In this document: in pieces, positions 1 to 8,596 of the stretch
How the letters are laid out: every line of letters begins with the position of its first letter
Position numbering within the stretch: the first letter of the stretch is position 1
Origin: Desulfamplus sp.
Lineage (GTDB): Bacteria; Desulfobacterota; Desulfobacteria; Desulfobacterales; Desulfobacteraceae
Reading direction: 5' to 3'
Length of the DNA: 64,000 bases
Assembly: GCA_015232455.1 (NCBI GenBank)
Contig: JADFZQ010000008.1
Span: forward strand, 62,001 to 126,000
Notes under the pieces: model-generated
Database searches by the model: none
Seen by the model: only the letters and a program-made list of their open reading frames with translations
Told to the model about the DNA's origin: nothing
Made by a program: the position numbers and the translations under genes

Positions 1-1
1 A

Positions 2-529
2 ATCTCTGCATGGTTACTTCATAAAGATTCCAAACATAGTTTAAATGCAAAAGGAGCTTTTTTTCACATGCTTGGAGATATGCTAACATCTGTTGCAGTA
101 ATGGTAAACGGTTTAATTCTTATTTTTAAAGAATGGTATTGGATTGACCCGCTTCTCTCTTTTTTGATTGTAATCTTTATTTTAAAAAATTGCTGGTCAA
201 TACTAAAAGAGGCGAGTCTTATATTAATGAATGCAACCCCTAAAGATATTGATATCAATAAAATCAAGGAGTCTCTTGAAAAAATGCCAGACGTTTGTGG
301 TGTTCATTACATTCACGCATGGCAGCAAAGCTCTTCAAGTATAGCGTTTTCTGCCCATATTGTTGTTAATGACCAACTTATAAGTCAGACAGAGACCTTG
401 GCTCAGACTATCCGTGAACATCTTATGAAATATTTTAGAATTGACCATCCGATTCTGCAATTTGAAACATTTGCCTGCGGAAACGGAACAATGCTGTGTG
501 AAATGTCGTGTGCAGGAGAAAAAGTTTAA
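2..529 (+). CDS. Cation diffusion facilitator (CDF) metal exporter, C-terminal part
   Basis: The reading frame is open to the left edge, so the gene starts outside the window. The first visible Met (position 68) is internal: the residues before it (ISAWLLHKDSKHSLNAKGAF) are typical of CDF transmembrane helix 4-5. The visible part holds the last two membrane helices (HMLGDMLTSVAVMVNG and a second near DPLLSFLIVIFIL) and the cytoplasmic dimerisation domain. CDF proteins export divalent ions (Zn, Co, Ni, Fe) by proton antiport. It converges on cooT, with a shared hairpin terminator between them. The metal specificity cannot be read from this part; next to CooT and a nickel-type uptake region, Ni or Co export is a reasonable inference. 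Confidence 0.88.
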   Translation: MSAWLLHKDSKHSLNAKGAFFHMLGDMLTSVAVMVNGLILIFKEWYWIDPLLSFLIVIFILKNCWSILKEASLILMNATPKDIDINKIKESLEKMPDVCGVHYIHAWQQSSSSIAFSAHIVVNDQLISQTETLAQTIREHLMKYFRIDHPILQFETFACGNGTMLCEMSCAGEKV

Positions 530-535
530 ATAAAA

Positions 536-590
536 AAGCCAAGAAAGATTTAAAAAAATAGTTTATCTATTTCAGAACTCTTCTTGGCTT
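536..590. terminator. Bidirectional hairpin terminator between CDF gene and cooT
   Basis: Arms AAGCCAAGAA and TTCTTGGCTT flank an AT-rich loop, with A-tract on the left and T-tract on the right, so it can end transcription in both directions. Its arms belong to the AAGCCAnGAAG hairpin family that also stands before several genes of the metal-uptake region. Confidence 0.75.
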
Positions 591-629
591 CTTTTTTCTT
601 TTAATTTGGAGAGAGTTTAGGAGTTTTAT

Positions 630-827
630 TTACACAAATCGTTCAAATAAAATCTTATGAGCAACAAGATTCATAGATTTTATCCTGCCTTTAACTATCT
701 TTTGCTCTCCAAAAATACTCATTATTCTATAACTGCTGTTATTATCTTCTGGCTCTATTAAATCAACAGACTCCATTAACAGCTCTTCTTTTCCATCTTT
801 TACCATATAAGCATTAGCTTCACACAT
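630..827 (-). CDS. cooT: CooT-family nickel-binding protein
   Basis: A 65-residue protein starting MCEANAYMVKDGKEE and containing SIFGEQKIVKGRIKSMNLV, which is the CooT family pattern. CooT is a small cytoplasmic protein of the CO-dehydrogenase nickel-insertion pathway; its Cys2 (present here) is the known nickel ligand. The start overlaps the end of the DUF3842 gene by 8 bases, which suggests translational coupling. The frame is intact and the length is normal for the family. A second, damaged copy lies at about 8.1-8.3 kb. The context (CDF exporter, Fec/Btu-type importer, His-rich protein) supports a role in nickel handling; which enzyme receives the metal is not shown here. Confidence 0.88.
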   Translation of the reverse strand: MCEANAYMVKDGKEELLMESVDLIEPEDNNSSYRIMSIFGEQKIVKGRIKSMNLVAHKILFERFV

Positions 828-1254
828 CTTTAAAGACCTCCTTAAGTTCGGTTTCGATAAGATATTTTATAAGGTGCGGTAGAGGTTCTCTATGAAAACC
901 TACGATAACCACATTTTCTTGATTAAGCGGGAGCAATATTTTTAAAGCTGACGCAGAAGTTACTGCCTCTGCCATCTTAGGTGTTACTTCCCCCATCATG
1001 GAATTTGCCCACGTAATGGCAATTGAGCCAATAACCACATCGGCTTTTTTTACGGTCTGAACAATGGCATTTTCTCCAGACGCTGCCCTATTTGCTCCTG
1101 CTTTCATCATTTGAGATGCAGCAATAGCATTTGTCCCTATTGCCGTTATTTCAAGAGATTCTCCGTAAAATTCTCGTAAATACTTGATAAGAGAGACGCC
1201 AATACCGCCCCCTTGACCATCTATAATACAAACTCGTTTATGCAAATAATTCAA
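820..1254 (-). CDS. DUF3842 family protein (Rossmann-like, unknown function)
   Basis: A 144-residue protein with an N-terminal nucleotide-binding-like stretch (VCIIDGQGGGIGVSLIKYL) and the conserved segments GTNAIAASQMMKAGAN and ITWANSMMGEVTPKMAEAV that define DUF3842. The function is unknown. It is translationally coupled to cooT (8-base overlap), and the same pair is repeated, damaged, at 8.1-8.6 kb, so the two proteins probably act together in metal handling. An IS200-type element sits between it and the upstream substrate-binding protein gene, so it may have lost its original promoter or operon link. Confidence 0.85.
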   Translation of the reverse strand: MNYLHKRVCIIDGQGGGIGVSLIKYLREFYGESLEITAIGTNAIAASQMMKAGANRAASGENAIVQTVKKADVVIGSIAITWANSMMGEVTPKMAEAVTSASALKILLPLNQENVVIVGFHREPLPHLIKYLIETELKEVFKDV

Positions 1255-1312
1255 ATCTCCTAAATAAATTTTATCATTTAATAATATGGATACACGCTAT
1301 AATTTGTCTTAG

Positions 1313-1957
1313 TCAAAGACCTCCAGCAGAGCTGGAGGCTTGAAAGATGGAACCGCTCAAAGCGGTTATTTTGTTAGCCGCTCACGAGCGGCTTTGTGAA
1401 TGCCTAAAGGCATGTTTATTCCCATAATTTTAGTTGCTCAAGACGTTTGTCTTCCTCTTCCTGATGCCGAATATATTCTCTTATCACGTTCTCGTCTCTT
1501 CCAACTGTGTTAACGTAATATCCTCTCGCCCAGAAATGCTGACCTGTAAAATTCTGCTTTCTTCCAAGGAAAGTGCGGGCTATATGGATAGCACTCTTAC
1601 CTTTTATGAATCCTATAACTTGAGATACCGCATACTTCGGCGGTATTGACATTATCATATGAACGTGATCGGGAAGCAAATGACCTTCTTCTATTATACA
1701 CTCTTTCTGTCCCGCTAATGACCTAAATATCTGACCTAACTCTTTTCTCAATTCAGCATAAAGAGCTTTTCTGCGATATTTCGGGATAAATACAACATGA
1801 TATTTGCAATCCCATTTAGTATGGTTTAAAGTAACTATATGTTCCATGAGAACTCCTTTCTTATTGAACTTTGAGCGGTTCATCTAAGGAGTTCTCTTTT
1901 ATATTCCCGTATATGTCAAACTTTGGGAGTCCTCCGGCAGAGCCGGAGGTTTACCTA
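1313..1957 (-). mobile_element. IS200/IS605-family insertion sequence (tnpA only)
   Basis: One Y1 transposase gene bounded by imperfect palindromes: CTCCAGCAGAGCTGGAG near 1321-1337 with further small hairpins to about 1415, and CCTCCGGCAGAGCCGGAGG at 1931-1949. Subterminal hairpins in place of terminal inverted repeats are typical of this family. It lies about 20 bp beyond the stop of the substrate-binding protein gene and splits that operon from DUF3842-cooT. The exact ends are inferred from the hairpins. Confidence 0.8.
1416..1847 (-). CDS. tnpA: IS200/IS605 Y1 (HuH) transposase TnpA
   Basis: The catalytic HuH pair is visible as HVHMIM, and the tyrosine helix as GYYVNTVGRDENVIREYI. From the chosen ATG (1847, preceded by AAGGAG) it has 143 residues, the usual IS200 TnpA length. 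The frame is open further upstream to 1883 but without a convincing ribosome-binding site. TnpA excises and inserts single-stranded DNA at the hairpin ends. It appears intact, so the element may be active. Confidence 0.92.
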   Translation of the reverse strand: MEHIVTLNHTKWDCKYHVVFIPKYRRKALYAELRKELGQIFRSLAGQKECIIEEGHLLPDHVHMIMSIPPKYAVSQVIGFIKGKSAIHIARTFLGRKQNFTGQHFWARGYYVNTVGRDENVIREYIRHQEEEDKRLEQLKLWE

Positions 1958-1971
1958 TGATAATTATAGGA

Positions 1972-3171
1972 TCAGTGATTTTCATACAACCCCCCAATTT
2001 TTCCAAAATCTTTTTTCATAGCCTCATAAACAGGCTTTCCAACCATGAATGTGTAAATCTCATCACATTTTTTTTCAGGATCAATATCTTTAAACTGTTC
2101 TGGATACAAAATTTTTGCAACCGAAAAAGCATTTGCAAGAGCTGTTTCAACATTGGTGGTGTAAAAGTTGAACGGCAAAAGTGTATAAACTTTTTTGTTT
2201 TGAAATGCCTTTAACGCATTATAAAATTCTGGTTTCTTAGCAATATCCTCTTTAATAAGTTTAAGTCCTCCGCCATCAATAAATATAAAATCAGGATTTA
2301 AAGATAAAAGTTTCTCCTTGTCAATAAAGATATGACTACCTTCTGAAGCCATATCTTTTAATTGTGAATCTGCAATATTTGCCACAATATTTTTTGCGTT
2401 TGCCCATTTGAGAGGGAGATAACTTTTTTCAGAACTTTCAATGCCGTGAGAGCCTCTCATGCCAATTCCGCCCACATAAACGGTTGGTTTCTCTTTCTCT
2501 TGCATACTCTTTTTATCTTGAGTATTCTTATCATCAATATCTTTAATCCCCTTATTTTGCAAATCGGTAACTGTTTTTTGCCCAAGCTCTTTTCTTGCAG
2601 ATTCAATAAAATTAATAACAGCTTCTGCCCGCTCTTCTCTGTCAAGAATTCTGCCAGCAAGCCTTAATGAGTCATAAATAAGTTCATCAAATGTGGCAAA
2701 TGCACCATAACTTAATACCACAATCGGAATATTTAACTGTTTCTGAATCTGATCAGCCAAAGATACCTCTGTCTGCGTCATAAAAATCAGATCAGGCTTT
2801 ACGCTTAACACTGCTTCCAAATCAGGCTTTTTGTTGATGCTTGCAGGTCCTCCTGGACCTATGCTCGGCAGTTTGGAAAGCTCAAGATTTGCCAACCAGT
2901 ATGGTCGTCCTCTGGGGTTAAGCTTTTCCATATTTTCCACACCAGCAAGTTTATCTTGAGCATCAAGATAGACAATAAGGCGAAGAGTTCCAGGACCAAG
3001 GCAGATAATTTTTTCAGGGTTGTGAGGCACGGTAAGGTTTCTGCCTATCATATCAGTTATATTAAGAGTTTCAGATAGTGCAAAACCTGCAAAACCAATA
3101 AAAGGCAGAAAGCTAATAGAATTTAGAGAAGCAATAAGAGTTATAAAGCAGATAATTAATATTTTTTTCAT
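1972..3171 (-). CDS. ABC transporter periplasmic substrate-binding protein (Fe/cobalamin/metal-chelate type)
   Basis: A 399-residue protein with an N-terminal signal peptide (KKILIICFITLIASLNSISF) and the Peripla_BP_2 fold signature: DMIGRNLTVPHNPEKIICLG at the start of the mature domain, then KPDLIFMTQ and YVGGIGMRGSHGIESSE. This class delivers iron, cobalamin or metal-chelates to FecCD/BtuCD-type permeases. A charged low-complexity loop (near NKGIKDIDDKNTQDKKS) sits mid-protein. It lies downstream of the ATPase and permease genes on the same strand. The true substrate is unknown; the surrounding nickel-type genes favour a nickel or cobalt chelate. Confidence 0.85.
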   Translation of the reverse strand: MKKILIICFITLIASLNSISFLPFIGFAGFALSETLNITDMIGRNLTVPHNPEKIICLGPGTLRLIVYLDAQDKLAGVENMEKLNPRGRPYWLANLELSKLPSIGPGGPASINKKPDLEAVLSVKPDLIFMTQTEVSLADQIQKQLNIPIVVLSYGAFATFDELIYDSLRLAGRILDREERAEAVINFIESARKELGQKTVTDLQNKGIKDIDDKNTQDKKSMQEKEKPTVYVGGIGMRGSHGIESSEKSYLPLKWANAKNIVANIADSQLKDMASEGSHIFIDKEKLLSLNPDFIFIDGGGLKLIKEDIAKKPEFYNALKAFQNKKVYTLLPFNFYTTNVETALANAFSVAKILYPEQFKDIDPEKKCDEIYTFMVGKPVYEAMKKDFGKIGGLYENH

Positions 3172-3228
3172 CTTTTTTTTATTCCTTTTATGTTTAAAAT
3201 ATCGATTTCCAGAAAAGTCTTTTTATGC

Positions 3229-3318
3229 AGCCCTGAGCTGAAGCTCTGGGCTAATTTCACCAAAGCCCTCTTAAGAGGGCTTCCTTTAGTTAGCCGAGGG
3301 CTTTAGCCCCGCGGCGAC
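3229..3318. repeat. Cluster of three palindromes (REP/solo IS200-end-like)
   Basis: Three hairpins in 90 bp: AGCCCTGAGCTGAAGCTCTGGGCT, then AAGCCCTCTTAAGAGGGCTT, then a GC-rich one around GAGGGCTTTAGCCCCGC. The order and the phrase 'TTAGCCG' before the last hairpin resemble the end of the IS200-type element at 1.3 kb, so this may be a solo end or REP-like derivative. It separates the ATPase and substrate-binding protein genes and could shape relative expression. Confidence 0.6.
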
Positions 3319-3348
3319 TTTATGTTTTAATTCCTTTTATGTTTAAAT

Positions 3349-4101
3349 CTATCCAATAGGAACAACAACTTTATGTCCACTAACATCAGCAATTAGAGCA
3401 TCAATCCCATAAACCTCTTTTATCATTTCAGAGGTAACCTCATCTTTATGGATAAACTTATAAACTTTATGGTGTTTCATCATTAGAAAGAAATCGGCAA
3501 ACCTGAACGCAAGGTTTAAATCGTGAATTGATACTATTGCAGAGAGATTCTGCTCTTTTACAATCTTGCGAACCATTGACATAACTTCAAATTGGTTTTT
3601 AAGATCAAGGTTGCTTGTAGGTTCGTCAAGCAGAAGCACTTGCGGCTCTTGAGCCAATGCACGGGCAATAACAACCTTTTGCATCTCTCCGCCGCTTAAT
3701 GAATTGACAGCTCTTAAAGCAAAAGAGTCAAGGTTCATCTTCTTGAGAATTCTCTCCACTATCTGAAAATCCTTATCAGATGCTGCCCATTTTATATGAG
3801 GTTTTCTTCCAAGAAGAACAGCATCAAATACTGTAAGAGACTCTTCAAAATATTTTTGAGGCATATATGCTATATGTTTGGCAATTTCCGACCCTTTCAT
3901 GGTCAAAACTTCTTCGTTATTGAGCATTACCGAGCCTTTGTGAGGAACAAGCACTTTGTTAAGGCATTTTAGAAGTGTTGATTTTCCAGCACCGTTTACA
4001 CCAAGAACACCAAGAACTAAACCTTTATCCAACTTAAATCCTATATCGTTTACGACATGGTGGCTGTTATAGGAAAATTGTATATTATTAACTGACAGCA
4101 T
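3349..4101 (-). CDS. ABC transporter ATPase (FecE/BtuD type)
   Basis: A 250-residue ATPase with Walker A GVNGAGKSTLLKC, Q-loop region HIAYMPQKY, signature LSGGEMQKV, Walker B VLLLDEPTSNLD and H-loop SIHDLN. It would power the adjacent FecCD-type permease at the inner membrane. All catalytic motifs are intact and the length matches the family. Its gene lies between the permease and the substrate-binding protein genes on the same strand, consistent with one operon. Confidence 0.92.
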   Translation of the reverse strand: MLSVNNIQFSYNSHHVVNDIGFKLDKGLVLGVLGVNGAGKSTLLKCLNKVLVPHKGSVMLNNEEVLTMKGSEIAKHIAYMPQKYFEESLTVFDAVLLGRKPHIKWAASDKDFQIVERILKKMNLDSFALRAVNSLSGGEMQKVVIARALAQEPQVLLLDEPTSNLDLKNQFEVMSMVRKIVKEQNLSAIVSIHDLNLAFRFADFFLMMKHHKVYKFIHKDEVTSEMIKEVYGIDALIADVSGHKVVVPIG

Positions 4102-4165
4102 TATTTTTTAATCCCTCTCATCATCTTCTATAGTATTCCAGAAAAATAAATTGGCAATTCCTATT

Positions 4166-4229
4166 GCCCCACCCCCGACCCCTCCCCAATGGAGAGGGAG
4201 ATAATTACTCACTCCCCTTGGGGAGGGGC
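4166..4229. repeat. Dispersed GC-rich palindromic repeat (PHPRPLP...GEG type)
   Basis: A CCCC/GGGG-rich inverted repeat (CCCCTCCCCAATGGAGAGGG followed by CTCCCCTTGGGGAGGGGC) between the permease and ATPase genes. On the plus strand it spells the PHPRPLPNGEG phrase known from spurious proteins over a widely dispersed repeat. It is not a gene. Confidence 0.6.
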
Positions 4230-4268
4230 AAAATAATTATCTGGAAATCTATAATAATTTTTCTTTCA

Positions 4269-5363
4269 TCATCTTCTAATCCCTTTCATAAGCAGATACA
4301 AAAACATGGGTGCACCCATAAAAGAGGTAAGAATACCAACAGGCAGATTTCCAGAGCCGATAATTAATCTTCCAGTTGTATCTGCTAAAAGCAGCAACGC
4401 AGCACCCACAGCAGATGAAAAAGGAATCACAAGCCTATGGTCAGAGCCGACAATACGCTTTGCAATATGAGGAGCAAGCAGCCCAACAAATGCAATAACG
4501 CCATGAAATGCCGTAATAACAGCAGATACAACAGCAGCAATCATCATTCCTTGAATACGCAGAGAGTCAACAGACACACCAAGCCCTTTTGCAGCCTCTT
4601 CACCAGATAACAAAGCGTTTAGATTCCAACGATGAAAAGTTACCCATACTGTGGAAAGAGCAATAATCAAAGCCATTATTCCGATTTCACTCCAGCTTGA
4701 ACGTGCAACATCTCCAAATGTCCAGAAAAGTGCTGATGCGATTTGTGTCTCTGACGCAAAGTATTGAATAAGCACTGTAGCAGAATTAAAAAGAGAAGAT
4801 AAGGCAACACCAGCTAAAATAATAGCCTCTGGAGATAGCCTTTTTAGTTTGGCAAGAATTAAAATTATCCATGTTGCACCCATTGCTCCGATAAATGCAA
4901 ACATAGGAATAGATGCAAATCTTCCAAAATTTATTAACTTATTAGATAATGAAGATTCAGCTAAAACAGATGCCCCAGCTCCACCTAACTCAAAAATAAT
5001 AATGCCGACAACTGCCCCAAATGCCGCACCTTGACTTATTCCAAGAGTTGATGACGAGCCAAGTGGGTTTCTTAAAAGCGATTGAATTATAAGCCCTGAA
5101 AGTGCAAGTCCCCAGCCTGAAATTACAGCAGCAATAATTCGCGGCATTCTTATATTCCAAACAACAAGATGGGAGTTGCCTTCAGCATTACCCAAAATAC
5201 CTTGAATAACGTGGCTTATGCTCAACTGATACGATCCCTTTGAAATTGCATAAATTCCAAGCAGAAGCGTAATTATAACCAATCCCGCAAATATAAGCTG
5301 TTTGCGTTTAACATCTTGATGATATTTCTCTGTTGCTGTGGTGTTGTCAGAATAACAGCTCAT
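4269..5363 (-). CDS. ABC transporter permease, FecCD/BtuC family
   Basis: A 364-residue polytopic membrane protein. The first helix (LIFAGLVIITLLLGIYAI) is followed by the FecCD hallmarks RMPRIIAAVISGWGLALSG and NPLGSSSTLGISQGAAFG, and near the C-terminus GVIAFVGLLAPHIAKRIVG, the ATPase-contact region. The family length is normal (about 330-360). It imports a metal chelate or corrinoid from the periplasm with the ATPase and binding protein encoded downstream, fed by the TonB-dependent receptor encoded upstream. Nothing in the sequence fixes the substrate. Confidence 0.92.
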   Translation of the reverse strand: MSCYSDNTTATEKYHQDVKRKQLIFAGLVIITLLLGIYAISKGSYQLSISHVIQGILGNAEGNSHLVVWNIRMPRIIAAVISGWGLALSGLIIQSLLRNPLGSSSTLGISQGAAFGAVVGIIIFELGGAGASVLAESSLSNKLINFGRFASIPMFAFIGAMGATWIILILAKLKRLSPEAIILAGVALSSLFNSATVLIQYFASETQIASALFWTFGDVARSSWSEIGIMALIIALSTVWVTFHRWNLNALLSGEEAAKGLGVSVDSLRIQGMMIAAVVSAVITAFHGVIAFVGLLAPHIAKRIVGSDHRLVIPFSSAVGAALLLLADTTGRLIIGSGNLPVGILTSFMGAPMFLYLLMKGIRR

Positions 5364-5383
5364 TTATAATTTCCTTATCTACA

Positions 5384-5466
5384 CCATAGGATAATCTATT
5401 GGTTTGTTTTGGCTAACTCCTTTTTTATTTCAAAGGAGGTTATATTTTTTTTGATTTATCCTATGG
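5384..5466. promoter_or_regulatory. Long intercistronic inverted repeat between receptor and permease genes
   Basis: Outer arms CCATAGGATAA (5384-5394) and TTATCCTATGG (5456-5466) enclose an inner palindrome (AACTCCTTT...AAAGGAGGTT). The transcript would form a nested stem between the receptor stop and the permease start, possibly a partial terminator, processing or stabilising site that sets receptor to transporter ratio. Confidence 0.55.
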
Positions 5467-5480
5467 CTATGGACTTGTGG

Positions 5481-7850
5481 TTAATATTCAAAAGAGACTG
5501 ATAAAATTGTAGTAAAAGGCGATCCTACATAATAACCTGTGCTGCCTGCTCGTGAGTCATCGCTTGCATTGATAGATGCTATATACTCTTCATCAAACAG
5601 ATTCTGTAACTGCAAAGCCACATTCATTGTTGTGCCGTCATTACTATTCTCTTTTTTGCTGTATGAGCTGCCAAACCATTTGACTTTACGGCTGTATTTA
5701 AGGTTCAGGTCAGCAGTGATAAAATCACCGACCTCCTCTTGATGTTCAACATCACCGTAACGCCTGCCAATATATTTTAACATCGGCACAACTTCTAACG
5801 AGCCGTTTGTGTTAAAATCGTGCCTGTAAATCATGCCTGTTTTAGCCATAAATTCAGGTGTATCAACAACTTGATTATCTTTTGAATTAAGAGTTTTTCC
5901 CTGATATGTAAGATTGTCATCGTATGTCATGCTGGTCCATGTTGGATTAAAAAATAGAGATAAATTAGATAAAACAAAAAGGTTTGTCTCAAGATCAAGT
6001 CCATATCCTGTAGCTTCCCCAACATTTTGCTGATAGCTTAAATTCACCCTTGGATCGTAAATTGTTGTCAAAAGGTTGTCGTGTGTGGAGTAGAAAAAAG
6101 CTGGCATAACCTCAAACAGACCACTTCTAAATCTTGCCCCAAGCTCAAAGTTGTCAGACAGCTCCATATTATAACCATTGAACATATCATTTAGGGTAAC
6201 GCCTGCTGTCTGAAATGTGCTTCTGTTGGTATTATACAGAGTGATTATAGGCACGTAAGAGTAAGGTCTTATGAAATTCTTTCCATAACTTGTGTAGATA
6301 TTTAAAGATTCTGAAAAGTTATACCCCATGCCGACTGTTGGCAGCACCTTTTCATACTCTTTCTCTTCTCGATAGAGATCAGCAGCCTTTACAAGCTCAT
6401 AGTTAGGAGCGGCAGATGTATAGCCTTGACTTGCAGGGTCTGTGTATGAAAAATATTTTAATCCTGCCTGCCAATCAAACTTATCAATATTTCCAGCAAG
6501 TTTCATAAACGGACTGTGGACAATGCCATCTCCATCATTTTCCGTGTACATTCCATAACCTTTATTGGCAAGGGTGAGAGGATCAAGGTTTTGGGTTATT
6601 ATTGTCATATCATTAGATTCAAACGCATATCCAAGAGAGCCGATAACAGATGACAGGTCTGAACTCATAAGCTCGCCTTCAAGCTGGGTTATCAAACCAT
6701 ATCTTTCAATATCTCTTGTTCTCTTTTGGATCAAACCGCCTTGAGTTGTAACTCCGCCTAAAATTTCTGTATCTTCGGTTGAGTAGTAAGGTTTGAAAGA
6801 TAAACTTAAGGAATCATTCAGGGTTATTGGAATGACTGACATTATATCTAAATTGTTGTAATCGCCTTTATTATAATCGTAATAGTAGATGTCTTGATTC
6901 TTAACACCTGTAAGTGTGCTGTTAAAGTCATTCTTGTAATTTGCACTCAAATCTTGAGTCTCTTGATATGAGAGAGCTTTATAAAGATTTTGTGAAAGAT
7001 CGTTGTAATTGAACCACACTTTAACGGCATCTTTATTACTACTTTTACTGTTTCCGCTAATCGGCTGCGTAAGCATCATGTTAAAGTTGTTTCTTGGTCC
7101 CAAATCTCCTGGTCCCTTCCATTTATCTGCATCAGTGTAGGAGTATGACATTGATACGCCAGTATTGATATTTGGTATTTTTCCTGAATCAAAACCTAAA
7201 AATGTTCTGCTGTATGAGTCCGTGCCTGTGCTTTCACTTAAAGTAAATCCAACTTTATCATTTAGGTCTGACCATTTTGGTTTAAGTTCAATAGCCCCGC
7301 CTCTTGCACCAACTCCAGTTCCAAAGTCGCTTGGCACAGCACCTTTATAAACTGAAATGCTCTCAAAATTTTCAGTATCATAAATGTATTCACGAGGTCC
7401 CATTGGGTTTCCTCCCCAATTTGGCACGCCCTCAACTGTCATTGAGCCAAGAAAGCCCCTCACTCCCCTGACTCTCACACTTCTCTGCTCTGCTGCCAAT
7501 CCATAAGGATCAGGAGTTTCAACACTTATTCCAGACAAAATATCAAGGCTTTCATAAACGCTTGTCTTTGCCTGATCTCCTTGAATATCCATACCTTTTT
7601 TGGTTATCTCGCTTCCTGTGTAAACAGTTTCAGAGGTCTCTTTGGTCGGAGTGATGAGTTTCTCGCTTGTAACCTCAATATCTTCAAGGCTTGTTATTAA
7701 ACCTTTTCTAACTTTTTCTTGTGCATTTGATCCAGATGTAATCGCAAACGATAAGAGAGCTATCACAAATATTATTAGTGTTTTTACGGTTATCTGTTTT
7801 GTCTTTGAATTTGTCATATTTACTTTGATTTTAGAAAAACATCTTTTCAT
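5481..7850 (-). CDS. TonB-dependent outer-membrane receptor
   Basis: A 789-residue protein. The start at 7850 has a good AAGGAG site. An N-terminal hydrophobic signal (IIFVIALLSFAITSG) leads to a TonB-box-like EDIEVTSEK, a plug domain (SVRVRGVRGFLGSMTVEGVP, SISVYKGAVPSDFGTGVGAR), then a long beta-barrel with many alternating aromatic strands and a terminal Tyr (TILSVSFEY). It is longer than BtuB. It would take up a chelated metal across the outer membrane using energy from the TonB-ExbBD proteins encoded at 20-22 kb. It is the first gene of the receptor-permease-ATPase-binding protein unit and is preceded by an AAGCCAnGAAG hairpin. Confidence 0.93.
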   Translation of the reverse strand: MKRCFSKIKVNMTNSKTKQITVKTLIIFVIALLSFAITSGSNAQEKVRKGLITSLEDIEVTSEKLITPTKETSETVYTGSEITKKGMDIQGDQAKTSVYESLDILSGISVETPDPYGLAAEQRSVRVRGVRGFLGSMTVEGVPNWGGNPMGPREYIYDTENFESISVYKGAVPSDFGTGVGARGGAIELKPKWSDLNDKVGFTLSESTGTDSYSRTFLGFDSGKIPNINTGVSMSYSYTDADKWKGPGDLGPRNNFNMMLTQPISGNSKSSNKDAVKVWFNYNDLSQNLYKALSYQETQDLSANYKNDFNSTLTGVKNQDIYYYDYNKGDYNNLDIMSVIPITLNDSLSLSFKPYYSTEDTEILGGVTTQGGLIQKRTRDIERYGLITQLEGELMSSDLSSVIGSLGYAFESNDMTIITQNLDPLTLANKGYGMYTENDGDGIVHSPFMKLAGNIDKFDWQAGLKYFSYTDPASQGYTSAAPNYELVKAADLYREEKEYEKVLPTVGMGYNFSESLNIYTSYGKNFIRPYSYVPIITLYNTNRSTFQTAGVTLNDMFNGYNMELSDNFELGARFRSGLFEVMPAFFYSTHDNLLTTIYDPRVNLSYQQNVGEATGYGLDLETNLFVLSNLSLFFNPTWTSMTYDDNLTYQGKTLNSKDNQVVDTPEFMAKTGMIYRHDFNTNGSLEVVPMLKYIGRRYGDVEHQEEVGDFITADLNLKYSRKVKWFGSSYSKKENSNDGTTMNVALQLQNLFDEEYIASINASDDSRAGSTGYYVGSPFTTILSVSFEY

Positions 7851-7928
7851 TTTTTTCGCTCCTTTTGATTGTTATTTTTCCTCATAAAAATTGTTAGAAA
7901 TAAATTGGCAAAACCCTTAAAAATAAAA

Positions 7929-7984
7929 AAGCCAAGAAAACTTTAAAAAATACATTACGTATTTTTAAGAAGTCTTCTTGGCTT
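7929..7984 (-). promoter_or_regulatory. Terminator-like leader hairpin before TonB receptor
   Basis: On the minus strand AAGCCAAGAAGACTT pairs with AAGTTTTCTTGGCTT, followed at once by a T-run. It ends 78 nt before the receptor ATG. It shares its arm sequence with hairpins before exbB, the 11.1-kb gene and the nikA remnant. It could simply terminate the upstream unit or act as a leader attenuator. Confidence 0.6.
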
Positions 7985-8102
7985 CGTTTGTAATTAACTT
8001 AGTCTTTTATCCCTTAGAGTCTTTTGATTTTTAAAAAGGCTCCAAGACCACAATAAATCTGAAAAGCGGCTTCATACCGATAATTCTGATAAATTAGCAT
8101 TT

Positions 8103-8558
8103 TTACGCCACTCTTTCAAACAGAATTTTGTGAGAAACAAGATTCATCGCTTTTATTCTGCCTTTAACTATCTTTTGTTCTCCAAAAATACTTATTATCC
8201 TGTATCTGCTGTTATCGTCCTCTGGCTCAACTATATCAACTGATTCCATTAACAGCACCTCTTGACCATCTTTTACCACATAAGCGTTAGCTTCATTTTT
8301 TAATATCTCCTTTAATTCTTCCTCTACAAGAAATTTTATCAGGTGAGGCAATGATTCTTTTTTAAAACCCGCAATAACTACCTTTTCTTGACTTAACGAA
8401 AGTAAAACTTTCAAAGCTAATGATGACATCACAGCTTCTGCCATCTTTGGCGTAACTTCTCCCATCATTGCATTTGCCCATGTAATGGCAATAGAACCGA
8501 TAATTACATCAGATTTTCTAACATTTTGTATTTTAGCTGTTATAAAACAAAAAGCCAC
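8103..8558 (-). pseudogene. Damaged second DUF3842-CooT copy, fused in one frame
   Basis: Residues from about SDVIIGSIAITWANAMMGEV onward match the DUF3842 protein at 0.8-1.25 kb, then run without a stop into a CooT domain (EANAYVVKDGQEV...SIFGEQKIVKGRIKAM). The first ~60 DUF3842 residues are missing and replaced by sequence read from a terminator hairpin. Compared with the intact pair, four bases (TGTG) are gone at the junction, which removes CooT Met1 and the nickel ligand Cys2 and joins the frames (ILKNEANAY). The only start is a GTG inside the hairpin. It is most likely a dead duplicate; a functional fusion is less likely because the nickel site is lost. Confidence 0.8.
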
Positions 8559-8596
8559 GAGTTCTCCTCCTTTGCAGGAGAGACCTTCGCGGCCTT
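8552..8596 (-). terminator. Terminator-like hairpin of the AAGCC family at the truncated DUF3842 start
   Basis: On the minus strand AAGGCCGCGAAGGTCTCTCC folds back on GGAGGAGAACTCGTGGCTT, followed by TTTTTGTTTT. It overlaps the apparent start of the truncated DUF3842 copy, so it probably marks the deletion junction where a former leader or terminator was joined to the middle of the gene. Confidence 0.6.

Noticed and set aside
4164-4367. Plus-strand frame starting with a PHPRPLP-like peptide
   Set aside because: This peptide phrase comes from a dispersed GC-rich palindrome and is a known source of spurious proteins; the rest overlaps the permease gene.
7985-8102. Cobalamin riboswitch upstream of the TonB receptor
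   Set aside because: I looked for the conserved B12-box (GCCACTG-type) and multi-stem aptamer and saw none; only the terminator-like hairpin is clear.
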